From positions 46,816 to 110,815 of the forward strand of contig WFMF01000546.1 in the NCBI GenBank assembly GCA_011033025.1: a stretch of 64,000 nucleotides of DNA, given 5' to 3'. Of this stretch, positions 44,513 through 57,215 are shown piece by piece; position 1 is the stretch's first letter; each line of letters opens with the position of its first letter. A program made the position numbers and the translations under genes. This DNA is from Beroe forskalii. Its lineage: Eukaryota > Ctenophora > Nuda > Beroida > Beroidae. The notes under the pieces are model-generated. The model had not been told where the DNA came from, ran no database searches, and saw only the letters and a list, made by a program, of their open reading frames with translations.

Positions 44513-46583
44513 ATTGTTCTATGTACATGCATATTACATAACCTCGGTTGTGGAATACGGCTTGATTTCAAGAAATGGTACCTTTTTAGTGGTACCTACG
44601 CGATGGTATTCCACAACCTAGCGCACAGTATGACCTGTGCCCGGTTTAATTTATTTTCTTTTATTCTTTCAAACCTTTTATTGAAACACACTCAAGTGCC
44701 ATCATAAGACGTGGTCCATGTATATATGTTTCTAATGTTGTTGTATAAGTGTTATATGTCAATGCCACGAAATGCTCAAAAATTCATTCAGAAACTTAAA
44801 ACTATTTAGATTTTATGTTTCAAAGCGCATGTTCGGTCGAACGTAAAACGATTAGCAACATCTAAAGTATAATTGACATCCAAAGTATACCTACATTTGC
44901 TGAAAATATTATCGTGATTGTATTTTGAAAAATCATCTACAGTAGGAGAGTTAATTAAAGTCGTTATTTATAATTTACGAATCTTGTAAAAAGTAAAATG
45001 TATTTTATTTTCTAAAAAAGATTTATCATATTGATGTAAACACTTGTGTATAATAGGTATGCCGTTATAAATAGGTTCTGAGAGATTTTTAGGAGTCATC
45101 TAATATATAAGATTCTGAACTGAATGATTATCCCTTTTGGAGAACTTAGAGCAGCTTATTAAATATATCATAAATGAAATAAAATGTTCCTGAGATTTAT
45201 TGTGGAGATCATGCGTTCCGGGTTTCAATGCAGCTGCCTCAATCATCATCTAACTTGATTAAATGTTATGTAACCTTGAGGTTAGGACACCGTTCACGGT
45301 GCCCAATTTATTATGGTCTCTACTAATCAAGTAATCAGCAGATTGTGATCTTGCGTTTTTAATATGATGTATTCGATAAGAAAGTCTTGAACTATCTTGG
45401 TATAAATGAAGCTGACTGAATGATTGGGTGCAGTGATACTTTGTGATTAAAGATTTAGCGTCTTGCACCCTGCAGCGGAGGTCAGAGGACATCAGCTTCC
45501 TAAAATCTTGGGTTTTTGCAATGAAAGTATCACGGAGGGATTAAGATCTTGAACTTATCAGTGTATTAAATTATGATGATTTTGGCCACTGCTTCAGATT
45601 ATAATCTCTGGTTCATTGATGATGGATCTCAGATTATTAAGCGGTTACATGTCGAAGTGGTGACCGTATACCGCAACTTACATGGTTGAGGCGACAGCCG
45701 AGACTGTGTAAGGTGGATAATGGACGAGGCGTGCCGAGTTCATTATCGAAGGTATACGGTCACAGCTGAGATCATGGAACCGGATTATACCCCGACCGGA
45801 AACAGCTAGGACCGACTATTCTATGACCAAACAACAGTATTTCTTCCTACTCGGGTCTGACGACCCTCGTCCGGATTCAACGCTTAAGTAGATTTTTGAG
45901 TGCTCCTTTATAAAATTAAATTTCATTTTCAGCTTTTTTGCACTGTAATTCAATGGAGACCGTATAACCAAACTTAAACGGTCGCCAAAACAAGCTTGGG
46001 AGGGGTATAATACGTTATAACTGTCGCAGTGTTGCATAAGCTCGATGTGCAAACGTAAAAAATAATTCCTTTATTCTATAAAGCTATAATATAAGTTAAT
46101 TCAGATTAAATTTGAAGAAAAGGCAAGCAAAAATTTGAAACTGTTGAGCAGTGTTCAATGGAGCAATAAGCATCAGTTATTGATAGTGTGATTCGATTTA
46201 GGTGCTGGCGTCTAACTATCAACAATATTCATTATTCAACAGTAATTATTAAAATTAATGATATTTCAATGCATCAACTTTTCAGCCTTGCGTTGATATT
46301 GAATAGCGAAAAATTAATGAATATTCAATTATTCTGTTTCTAGCTATCAAGGTAGTGGACACTTCTTGTTGTCAATTAGCCAACTGAAGAAAATAAATTA
46401 AAAAGTCTAAGTTACAGTACGAAAGTTTGCTCAATGTGATCAGAACTGTTTCCTAATCCTAAATCCGAATTAGGTTTTGCTTACCATCTTACCATGTTTG
46501 TGTTGTTGTGTACATGTTCTAGTGTATTATGTAAAAGCTCAATGAACGGATATGTTGAAAATTTATATTTTGAGTATATTACG
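44513..46583. other. Intergenic, no gene seen
   Basis: An imperfect inverted repeat, gtgaccgtatacc (45661-45673) against ggtatacggtcac (45751-45763), encloses a gacgaggcgtgccgagtt word; it may be another small fold-back element. The rest is AT-rich without supported exons. Confidence 0.45.
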
Positions 46584-46591
46584 CAACAGGT

Positions 46592-48218
46592 CAGGCATGG
46601 ATCCACGGGGGCGTGCTGGGGGCGTGCGCACGCCCCCAAACGAAAATTTGGGGGCGTGCTCTGGGCGTGCAATTCAAAGATTTCAAACTAAAGCATCATT
46701 AGAATTTAAAATGAATTCCGAAAAAGGACTGAAGAATTTATGAAAATTAATAGCTTTTTAAACATAAGGTTATAAATTCCGATCCATGAAAAGTCTTATT
46801 TGTCAACTGTCAAGTATCTAGAATAGCATTGGTCAGAAATCGATGGCCTTCCATTCAGTGTGGCTGTGGGCCTGAAGGATGCTTCAATGATGGATACCAA
46901 TGAGAACATCAGATGCTGAAGTAATTGTCTTCAAGGACAAGCTTTACATGAACTGAATTATTGGTTTGGAAACAACATAAAAGTATCAATTGAATGGAAA
47001 TACGCTATTGTTGTCACTTCTTCACTTGTTTCTTCCAAAACTGTTTCTTCCCAAACTCTGGCTTTCTGGGGCTGCCGCCTTCAGGGCTCAGACCCTGTTG
47101 TTCATTTGATTTGCAATATTAAATTTATTGAAATTGAGTACGACATAATCGATAGAGCTGTTGAAATGAAAACAATGCAAAACCCTATTGAGCTATTGAG
47201 GTGACAACAGACATGTCTTACTCCAGACATATGGCTCCTGGGGGCTGCCTGCACCCCAGACCCCTGCTGTTCTTTATTCCTGGTGATTGGTAATATATTT
47301 AGTGAAATAATGTACGACAAAAACGACGGAGCTGTTGAAAATTGACATGAAAACAATGCAAAAACTCTATTGAGGTGACCCGTGACATTTCTTTAAATTC
47401 AAGACCTCTGGCTTCTGGGGGCTGCCGCCCCCAGACCCCTGCTGTTCTTTCTTTCTTTTGATTGTGAATATATTTAGCGAAATTGAGTATGACTACAACG
47501 ATGAAGCTGTTGAGATGAAAACAAAGCAAAAACTTTATTGATTTGACATTTCTTTAAATTTCAGACCTCTGGCTTCTGGGGGCTGCCGCCCTCAGACCCC
47601 TGCTGTTCTTTCTTTCTCCTTGATTGTGAATATATTTAGTGAAATTGATTACGACTACAACGATGAAGCTGTTGAGATGAAAACAAAGCAAAAACTTTAT
47701 TGATTTGACATTTCTTTAAATTCCAGACCTCTGGCTTCTGGGGGCTGCCACCCCCCAGACCCCTGCTGTTCTTTCTTTCTTTTGATTGTGAATATATTTA
47801 ATGAAATTGAGTACGACTACAACGATGAAGCTGTTGAGATGAAACATTGCAAAAACTTTATTGATTTGACATTTCTTTAAATTCCAGACCTCTGGCTTCT
47901 GGGGGCTGCCGCCCCCAAACCCCTGCTGTTCTTTCTTTCTTTTGATTGTGAATATATTTAGTGAAATTGAGTACGACTACAACGATGAAGCTCTTGAGAT
48001 GAAAACAATGCAAAAACCCTATTTAGATGACATTTCTTAACATTCCAGACCTCTGGCTTCTGGGGGCTACCGCCCCCAGGCCCCTGCTAGTGCTAATACA
48101 TACTTGAATTATCTTTATTTTCGAAAAACGCACTTACTGCGAATGAGGCGCCGCGAAGCGGCGCCGAGTGAGCTCAAATTTGCACGCCCCCAAAAATTCT
48201 GGGCTGGATCCATGCCTG
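46592..48218. mobile_element. 1.6-kb hAT-like non-autonomous element with 8-bp duplication and internal ~165-bp repeat
   Basis: The ends are caggcatggatcca (46592) and tggatccatgcctg (to 48218). A g-rich block, gggggcgtgc, lies just inside on the left and gcacgcccccaaaaatt on the right. CAACAGGT is duplicated perfectly outside (46584-46591 and 48219-48226). A CAG start plus an 8-bp duplication is typical of hAT elements. The interior, 47040-48090, is about seven copies of a ~160-180-bp unit keyed by ggcttctgggggctgccgcc and accctgctgttctttcttt. Near the right end is gaatgaggcgccgcgaagcg followed by gcgccgagtgagc. No ORF of note. Confidence 0.9.
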
Positions 48219-48226
48219 CAACAGGT

Positions 48227-51161
48227 CAAAATATAAGACATCCAAATCCTATGAAATTTTTAGGGGCGCGTATATGTTCCGCTCAAGGGTAGAAGTTTAC
48301 ATGATAAACTGACGCGAGAAATGATTTCGATCCAAATCTTTCTAAAACCATGTAATTATCATCACCAGCTGGCGCCGTAGGTACCGGTTTTCAATAGGAA
48401 GCCGACCCACATAAAATAATTCTGTCTCCACCAACTTGATTTGTTTTTTGTCGATTATGGATAACAATACTTTCCCCATTCCCCTTTTACAGAATATCTT
48501 ACTCCACAATCGCTAAACCCGTATCTTATCATCTCCTCAGTCTACTGTTGCAGTTTGTAGGGCTATGTCCGGAATGACAAAATTGACTCCTTGTTTTTCC
48601 GGGTCCTTTAAAGAACCTAATGAGACTGTGTGCTTAGTAGGGAAAGATTTTCTCCACAATCCTTGTACATCACGAAATATGAAATAATAGGCAGTAGACT
48701 CCAGCCCAATACTTTGACCTGTTGAAATGAATTACCTGTGATGTTATAGTCCGCCATTTTCCACTCAAAATATGTGTTAAATAATCCTAAAAAGGGAATG
48801 TTAAATTGTAAAAATGATATTAGAAATATTGTGAGAATGATATTTTAATATATATGTATCAAGTTGTGTCTGCTTAAATGAAGATTTTAACAGATTTTTC
48901 ATTAGCTGAGTGAGTTTGCTTTGTTTACATCGGCTATAGTTAGTTTCACCATAACACCAAGTGTCAAGTGTTCTCACTTCTGAAAGAATTGGTTTATAAG
49001 TTCCCATCTGTGAAGTGTACAAGTATGCTTATTGAAAGTCATTGCTCCAACATACTTACATACTGTAAATATGACGTATCATCAGAATTATTTAATGTGC
49101 CCCTGTAGCCACTGGTAGCACCCCATTCTGGAAAAGTGGAAGGAGATAAAACGCGGAGAAGTTTCGTTATTTTGAGGATTTTAACATCTTCGGAATAATA
49201 AATCCCACAAATAAGCACCAGGAGGGCCAGCTAGCCCCTTAATTATCACTGAGTGTAATACGATGAGATGCAACCAACACTTCACCGACAGTATCATGGT
49301 AATCTGAAACTCCAATATCTGAAAACTGATACGCCATTTGAAATATGATACGTGCTTAGCAGGTACGTGGATACCACGTTTGGAACAGGACCGAGGACCC
49401 CATGATAAAATGAGGAGATGTAAGACAAACGTACCAGAATTAATGCTTGATGTTAAATTACCGATAATGAAAGGTGTTGCAACAGAAAAATTTCAATATT
49501 TGAGCTTTGGAGGTCGAAAGCGTATTATTGAAAATAAAGACCGAGGCCGCAGACCGAGGTTTTTATTGAATTTTTCACTTTTTTCGAGTTTACAAATCTG
49601 ACGTAAGCAGCGAACTAGCAGGCTTAGCCACAGAAAGGGTGTCTACTCCACTACAGAATTTCAATACTGCTGTAGTAGGTAACTAGTATCTACCGTACCT
49701 ACTGTACTACTGTACTACTGTAGTAAAGTAGTAATGTGTGATGCTGCCTGCTAAGAGTACACACCTTCACCACTACACCACTAGTGAGTGTGTAGACTGA
49801 GTAGACATCCCCTCCTTTACACTTGTACACTGTCTATGATATGCACGTTTCATGATTAATCAGCGTTCTTCAGTAGTATCTACTACTGGTAGCTCTCAAC
49901 TCAATATCATAGCACGAAGTGTCTTTAACTCAAGGTACACCGGTAAATTGAAGAGGTCTGTTGAGGTAAGTAATACACTGATGATACATTAGTACATCCA
50001 TACTAACTTGAGCTGTAAGTCTGTAGAGTGCAGAGATTGGCAAACTCTTCTTCTCATTTCAAATTCGCTTGTTGCTGGTTGTATTCGAGTCGTCATAATA
50101 TCGATACGTGGTAACTGGTAGGTTATCAGCTCTTCCCATTCTCCTTATAAGCTTATAACTGTAGGTAGAGCAAAGTATGACGCATTCACTAATGCTCGGA
50201 TAGGCTGAAATACTAGAGGCCTTCGACCTGTGTTGGGCTATTAGAACGACTCTACAGTGACTGTATGCTGTACACATCTATTGTTAGGAAGTAGGAATGA
50301 TTATATTTCGTTTAAAACCCTAACGGGTACCCCACCGTGGGTTTTCAACAACAACAACAACCTACTTTAGTGCCATGAAATTTATTCTATTTCATATACT
50401 AGGTACACTGGTATCTTGGTAGGTACACTAAACAGACAGGTACACTATAACACTGTGTACAATGTACCTACACTGGTATCTTGGTAGGTACACTAAACAG
50501 ACAGGTACATTATGCACCGTAATTACTCGTTAAAAAGGGGATAATTTCAAACACAAGGAAATGTTTTAATTTATGATATGAAGGTACAACTGGGTTGACT
50601 GTGCGAAATAAATTATTACGCACACCATAATAAATTATTATGACCTACAGTGCGTAATAAATCCTGATTTTGGCACTTCAGTGCGTAATAATTTATTGCG
50701 CACGGTACTCTGGTGCCTATACAGGTTTTTGAATACATAGCAAAAACATGCCTGGAAGGTGCATAATATCACGTTTTGCACTTTTTACTCGTTACTAAAC
50801 CCTTCATTACATACTCGGGCCTTCGGCCCTCGTGTGTAATATGACGTTTAGTACTTTTTACTCGTTACTAAACCCTTCACTATAACACTGTGTAGAATGT
50901 ACCTGCACAGGTATCTTGGCAGGTACACTCAATACTTCAATAGTTCAATAGACATAACTACACTGTGTGCAGTGTACACTGTGCACACTGCACAGCTATT
51001 TTGGTAGGTACACGCCTACACGCCCAGTTCCCAAATCCCTTAATCCCAATTCCCATGGCATATTTAATCATTTACCTACAAATCAATTAAATACTCAGTA
51101 CTTTGGTAGTCACTAATACTCTAATAGTCATTGTAGAATGTAGGTAGGGTCTTAGGTATTA
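48227..51161. other. Intergenic, no gene seen; short local repeats
   Basis: Contains a ~70-bp tandem duplication at about 50400-50515 (ctggtatcttggtaggtaca), inverted words aaataaattattacgcac and gtgcgtaataatttattgcg (50609-50701), and tactcgggccttcggccctcg at 50813. Sequence from 49670 to 51160 is rich in gtacctac/gtaggtac. No gene was recognised. Confidence 0.45.
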
Positions 51162-51169
51162 TCTTATTA

Positions 51170-52477
51170 CAGGGCCGTAATTCTCAATTTTGAGTTGGGG
51201 GGGCTGGGCGAGCGAAGCGAGTCCAGGGAATGGGGTCCAGGGGCGGAGCCCCCTGGCGGGGGGCTAGGGGGCGGAGCCCCCCGGCTGCAGTGGTATGGGG
51301 GCGCAGCCCCCAGCGGGGTCCAGGGGCAGTCCCCTGGCCGGGGGTTAGGGGGGCGGAGCCCCCCGGAAATTTTTTTGGTTTTTCAATGTCTGAGAATGAA
51401 TTTTAGGCTACAGAAATGGGTAAGAATCGTGAAAATTATGAGTCGTATACAATGGTACTTTGACAAGTCTTGAGCAAGTTTCCATGTTAAAAACCGTGTG
51501 CAGAACATATTTTGCCTCATAATCACCCTTGCCCAACTGATGACCCATTCTTAGCCCAGAGCACTTGCTGGTTTTTAGGCGTTTAAAATTATTATGAACA
51601 TCATTGAATCTTTTTTATTCATTCCAGTATGTCACTTGCATAAATCTATGAACATGTTATGAGCATGATTTGAGCACGATATTTAGTTATTCCTTTCTTT
51701 ATTATTATTATTTTTGCCTACTTACTATGGAGACATGGATTGATTACAGCACTTCTGTACTGTGGTTTGTAGATGAAAATGTAGTAACATCGTTTATCTC
51801 AGTTATTATTTATCAGATAATAAGTTGCCCTAGTTTAGATATTATCAAGCACCACGTACCTTTTGGCATTTCCCCTAGGGGCCTAATATGAGATTATCCC
51901 CTCGTTTTCTCCGGATTATGTTTCATAGTTCCTCTCGTTCCCCTCGGGGCCTAATTGCCTGTTACGTTGTTTTTGTTATCTTAGCAGCGTCTGGCCGCCA
52001 CAAGGTGCGCGCCCAGACGGCTAATGGTTTCCTACTTTATCCTCTTAGCACTGACGTGTACCCTAATAAGGCCTCCCTGTTATTACAACGCGGTTTTATG
52101 AGTTTTATGACGTCATTGTTTTATACCTTTATATATCCCGATCCCAGTAGGATCGGGGCCCTTTCACTTGGTCAGAACATTACTATACCACTTGTTTTAC
52201 TTAGTGTTTCCGCTCGGCACTTACCCTCAGAACCCCTTGGAGGGATCTAACAAAAATACCATGATGAACCTACAAACTAGCCTACCTGAAGTGTTGAAAT
52301 GATGTTGAAACCTTCACAATTGCGAATGACGCATCAATATCATTCCCTATTTAATGAGTAAACTGTAAAGATCAGTTAAGTTGGAAATTTTAATAGGGAG
52401 TTAGAATTTTTTTGAGTCAGTTCAAAAATATTGGGGGGGCTTCAGCCCCCCAAGCCCCCCCGGGAATTACGGCCCTG
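51170..52477. mobile_element. 1.3-kb hAT-like non-autonomous element with 8-bp duplication and GC hairpins
   Basis: The left end cagggccgtaattctc and right end gggaattacggccctg are inverted repeats beginning with CAG. TCTTATTA is duplicated perfectly outside (51162-51169 and 52478-52485). Just inside the left end is a GC-rich array (51195-51366) with several ggggcggagcccc or ggggcgcagcccc hairpins. The right end has gggggggcttcagccccccaa. ORFs of 92 and 120 codons inside show no domain. The superfamily is assigned from terminus plus 8-bp duplication only. Confidence 0.9.
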
Positions 52478-52485
52478 TCTTATTA

Positions 52486-55035
52486 TGCATATACCTAACC
52501 TATCATAATATCTACTACCATCTCAACTACTGAGAGTATCCATGAGTAGGTACCTATGAGCTCATACGGCCACAACAAGGTTCCTACTAACTTACTAAGC
52601 TACTACTACAGTACTACCCACCATTACACTTTATATTATGCAGTGTTTTGTTTTGCTTCAACTTAACAACAAGAAGAGCTTGGTTGCTATGGTAGCATCA
52701 GTTTTGTGCGTGTTTATACCAATCTCTTGCTACATGCTAGTGCAGTTCAGATCTCTCCTGTATTAAAAGATTTTAAGTATTAAGTTTGTTGGATACTTTA
52801 ATAGGAGCTTTGCAACCTATATGGACATTGGACACTATGTTATGAACAAGGAACACTCTCGTATGAATAAAAGATATAATATGTACCCGGGCTATGAATA
52901 AAAGATTCTCTGATCGTATGCATCTAACTTGGTTCATTGTTGCAATACTATTCTTCAGAAGATCTCGAGACTTGATTTTTATTGTAGCGATACAATTAAA
53001 ATAAAATGCCCATGTTTTGAAATATAAGAAGAATTATTTTATTGAATTATGGCATCGATAATATGATTATTTAGGTAGGTAGTTATTAGCTGGCCTTTAA
53101 CATAGGTACATTGTACAACCCAAGTATCAAGCGATGGAAACATTGGAAATGCCTTCTGAAATATTCAGTTACCTAACAGTTTATACACAAAACCTGTACC
53201 TAGTAATGTGGTGGTTTTTCCTTCTATTCCGTAATTATATCTCACCATTATCATGACTATAGTGTGTTCACTGTATACAAGTATTTACACACATTCATGT
53301 ACAATTCACAAACAATACACAGTACCTACTACAGTCTACATCAGAGCATTAGGTACTGTTGCTGCATTAGTCCATTATACTTCTAGATACTATTAAATAT
53401 TATTAAAGTCCATTAAATCGCTCAGCCCTCTGGTAGGTACCTAAACACTGCACACATTTATACAATGTAGGTACATCTATACACAAACACTGTACATCTT
53501 TACACAATACATATACACATAAACTGTACAATGTACATCTATACACATAAACTGTACCTACGTACAATGTACATCTACACACATAAACTGTAGGCACATC
53601 TATCCACATGAACTGTACATCTATAAACATACACTAAACACATTTTTGCTGTAGGTATTTGACTATTTGGACACTGTAAGACTACACTGGTTCCTACTGC
53701 ACACGCAGTACCTACGGTCCCCCGTGAGCAACTCTATTGTAAGTGTAGCAGTCTATAAAGCTGCAAGTCTATAGGTATAGGTACCTACCTAATGTTCCTG
53801 TATTACAATAATGGTAGACATATCCTAATGGATCAATTTAGCAGCTGTTGCTGTACCTAAATGGAGGGACTCAGAGACGGGTAGATTGGAGCATGTCTTT
53901 TATGTACCTAAAGAATACTTAGATATAGCTCCACGTACACAGGCAGTATTTTTCTGTGGAAATGTTTAACAGCAGACGATGTTTCAAAGTTTTAAAAGGT
54001 AGTTGGATGTGGCTACTTAATAGTTACATTACAATATCTATTAAAGAGTCTACCTGACTACCTACTGCCTAGTACAATGTACATACATAATTACATACTT
54101 ACTCACATAAACATTGCCTGACTTCCTTACAAAAGCAGAATGGAATAAAATGCCCGTGAAGCAAGCTGACAAGAGATAGAAACTTTTAGAGCCATGTTTC
54201 TACGTTCATAGTTACAAATTCGCAGCTATTTCCCTGGCCAGTGGCACACAAGCGAGTAACCTACCTTAGAACGACCCTGAGTTTTCTGCTTAGCTATATG
54301 CCTTTATCTGAATCGCATCTTGGTAGGCATATTGCAGTAGGATGTATTGCTCCAGAAGTTTCCTGTGGTGCACGCCGCACAGTTTCCCTAACAATTTCCT
54401 CGTAAAACGAGAGATAGCAGTGTCACAAAACCGCTACATGTTTGTAACGCGCGTTGCAATATTTAAATAGCAAGAGTGATTTTTCGGCAGTTAGTGTGAC
54501 TTTTACAAGTCCATATCTCTGGAGTCTATGGGCGCTTGTGCATACGTGCACAAGCGTCGGGTGTGATCTTATGCTTTGGCCGGGACACACCCATCGGTAC
54601 TTCATATTTTACATAGCTCCATTGAGATATCGTGACACCTGGCATGGGGACAACTCAAAGTTGTAAAGTGTACATAGTTTTGATGATGGATGTATTATTA
54701 TTTGGATCCAAAGATGTATGCAGGAATAACACCGTTCCCATAACTCAAGCGCTTGAGTGAAGCGGTGTGGGGATGTGGACGTTATGGGCAACGAGCACCT
54801 CTCCCCTTTTCCTGCCCCCTGGCTAAGTTGTGTTAGATGAAAGACGGTGCCCCCTGGCAAAGTGGTGTTGGATGGCAGATGGTGATGGATGAAGTTGCTC
54901 TGCAAACAGGTCAGTAGTTGGTACAGTGTCTCACCCTACTGACCTAGTCATGGCCCTAGTCTGGCTAACTTTAGTCATAAACATGCGCCAGCCGGAAGCT
55001 GTAGAAGCAGTGGACTAGGGCCAGGGTTATTATTA
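52486..55035. other. Intergenic, gtacctac-rich, with a ~28-30-bp minisatellite
   Basis: At 53455-53640 about six diverged copies of acacataaactgtacaatgt acatctat occur. Elsewhere there are many gtaggtacct words. The ORFs at 54423-54905 have no recognised domain. No gene is supported. Confidence 0.45.
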
Positions 55036-55039
55036 TTAA

Positions 55040-57211
55040 AGGGGTTGGCAACTATAGAATTGACTAGCAGGAACGTGAAAATAATTATGTTTTTATCAAT
55101 TCTCACCTAGCATGTTACACAATGGAGAAAATCTCACCTCTCTATCTTAATTATTTCGCGAGTTATTGCGGTTTTAAGATTTTAGCGCGATGACGTCACT
55201 GTGGCAGTAACATGTTATTGCGCTGCGTTACATTACTGGTAAAACGGCTGTATCGTGTTTTAGGTGCTAATTCCTTTACGATTTAACCAGACTTTTTATT
55301 TATTTATTTGATTCCTTGAAGTTTGGATCATCTCCGTTTGTCGTAGTTTTCTCAGTCTTCAGTCATAACACATACGTTATCTAAAAAACCACCAGTTATA
55401 TTATTCATAACTGGTGGTCAGGGGATCTGAATAGACATATTACTTACTGTGCGTGAAACCCCTTTTATATTAATTGCTTATCACTTTTTTTTTCTTTTTT
55501 TTTTCACTCAGATTGTGGCGAATGATCATTGAGCACCTTGTTAGGGCGCTCTCACACCCTGTCACATTCATCATCGTGTACATGTACTTAAATAGTGACA
55601 TTTTTCCCTTGTCTATTGCCTCAGCCTTCATCCCACAAAATCTGAAATATCTGAAATAAAAGTAGGTATATTAAAATAAATAATAAACTAAGCTCATCAC
55701 TTCTTAACCACGAAAATACGCTAATCAAGACGAATAGGTTTTTGAAGTTTTAAATTTAAGAAGCCAAGGCATAATTTGAAAAATTGATATTTATGATGGG
55801 TCAAAAATGCATGTGCGATATAACAGATCCATGTCCAGCTTTGAAGCCAGAGTACTCGTCAGAAAATTGTCTAGCAAGCCGTACAATACAGGAAAGTGAC
55901 AATGGGGTTGGCAAGTATGGGAGCCCGGGAATAGGGGGAGGCAATAATGTTCCCCCTATTCCTGAAATCACACATAACAGCGACACCCGTACCCAGGCTT
56001 CCCCTTCACATGGGATCACCTCTGATCACGGGCTCACCTATACACCACTCCCCTGAATCTAGGGCTCACCTGATTTTCCGGGGCTCACCTCTATACTCGG
56101 TGTCACTTTAACCAGACTCACCTCATTGCCAGCCGTCACCATACGAGGCTCCACCTAATCCTGGGCTTCATCAATGCCTCGGCATAACCCCGATACAAGG
56201 GCTCAGCCTTACCAGACTCACCTCATTGCCGGACTTCACCATACCAGGCTCCACCTTATCCTGGGCCTCACTGATATTTTGGACTAACTCTGAAATATAG
56301 GATCACCCAAATGAGGCTCGCCCTTACCTTGGGCTTCACCTGGCTCCACCTTTATCCTAGGCTCCACCTTATCCTGGGCTTCACCGAAGCTTGGGCTCCC
56401 CACACTAACTCGCACTCCCTTCCAACCGGGACTACCCCATACTTGCACCAGGCTCCCCATACTAACCTGAGCTCCCCATACTAACTTGGGTTCCCCCATT
56501 CTAACCTTGGCTCCCGCATACTAACTCGGTCTCCCCTATACTAACTCGGGCTCCCCCTTACTAACCTGGGCTCCCCCATACTAACCTGGGCTCCCCATAC
56601 TAATTCGGGCTCCCCCATACTAATTCAGGCTTCCCCACACTAATTTGGGCTCCCCCTTACTAACTTCCAGGGCTCCCCCATGCAAAGCTAGGCTCCCCTA
56701 TACTATTTGTGCACCTCAACCAACTCGGGCTCACCCACAAACTCGGGCTCCTCCATACCAACTCGGGCTCCCTCAAACTAACTCGACGCTCTGTTATGGT
56801 GGAGCAATAGTTTATACTAAATTATAGTAGGTTCCCTCACTTTTCACATGCATATTATACATGCTTATACATTACTATCTTTCTGCTGACCTACTAATAA
56901 GCTAATATTAGTATTGGCCATCATTACAATGCATATTGTTCATATGAAACTCGGCTACGCCTCGTCTAATATGCACTATTATGCATCTCAATGCTGTCAA
57001 ATACTAATAAAATACAGCATTAACCTAGTGATCATAGCGCTGGGTTGTGGTGAACTGCCACTGTGACGCAATCGCGCGGTAACATAAAGGTGCGATATCT
57101 CACGATTGGAGGGGCTTAGAAACATGGGGATTTCACACATTTTGATTTCACAGTATTTATAGGTAAATTAGATAATAAAATATGGTACTTTTTCTGTAGT
57201 TGCCAACCCCT
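55040..57211. mobile_element. TTAA-flanked element, copy 1 (2.17 kb)
   Basis: The left end aggggttggcaactatag and right end tagttgccaacccct are inverted repeats. TTAA lies directly outside both (55036-55039 and 57212-57215). TTAA duplication with AGGGG termini fits the Kolobok or piggyBac type. The interior holds a conserved non-coding block, a 90-codon ORF (55784-56056) without a domain, a ~20-bp minisatellite (ctcccccatactaacctggg, 56460-56790), and a nested fold-back element at 56906-57009. No transposase is encoded. Confidence 0.85.
56906..57009. mobile_element. 104-bp fold-back element with ACTCGGCTACGCCTCGT core, copy 2
   Basis: tattagtattggccatcatt mirrors gctgtcaaatactaata. The loop contains aaactcggctacgcctcgtc. 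It is a sister of 34003-34106, including the lead-in ggttccctcacttttcacat. It lies inside TTAA element copy 1. Confidence 0.75.
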
Positions 57212-57215
57212 TTAA

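Noticed and set aside
51888-52250. 120-codon ORF as a gene
   Set aside because: It lies inside a non-autonomous transposon and shows no domain. The hydrophobic stretch alone is not evidence.
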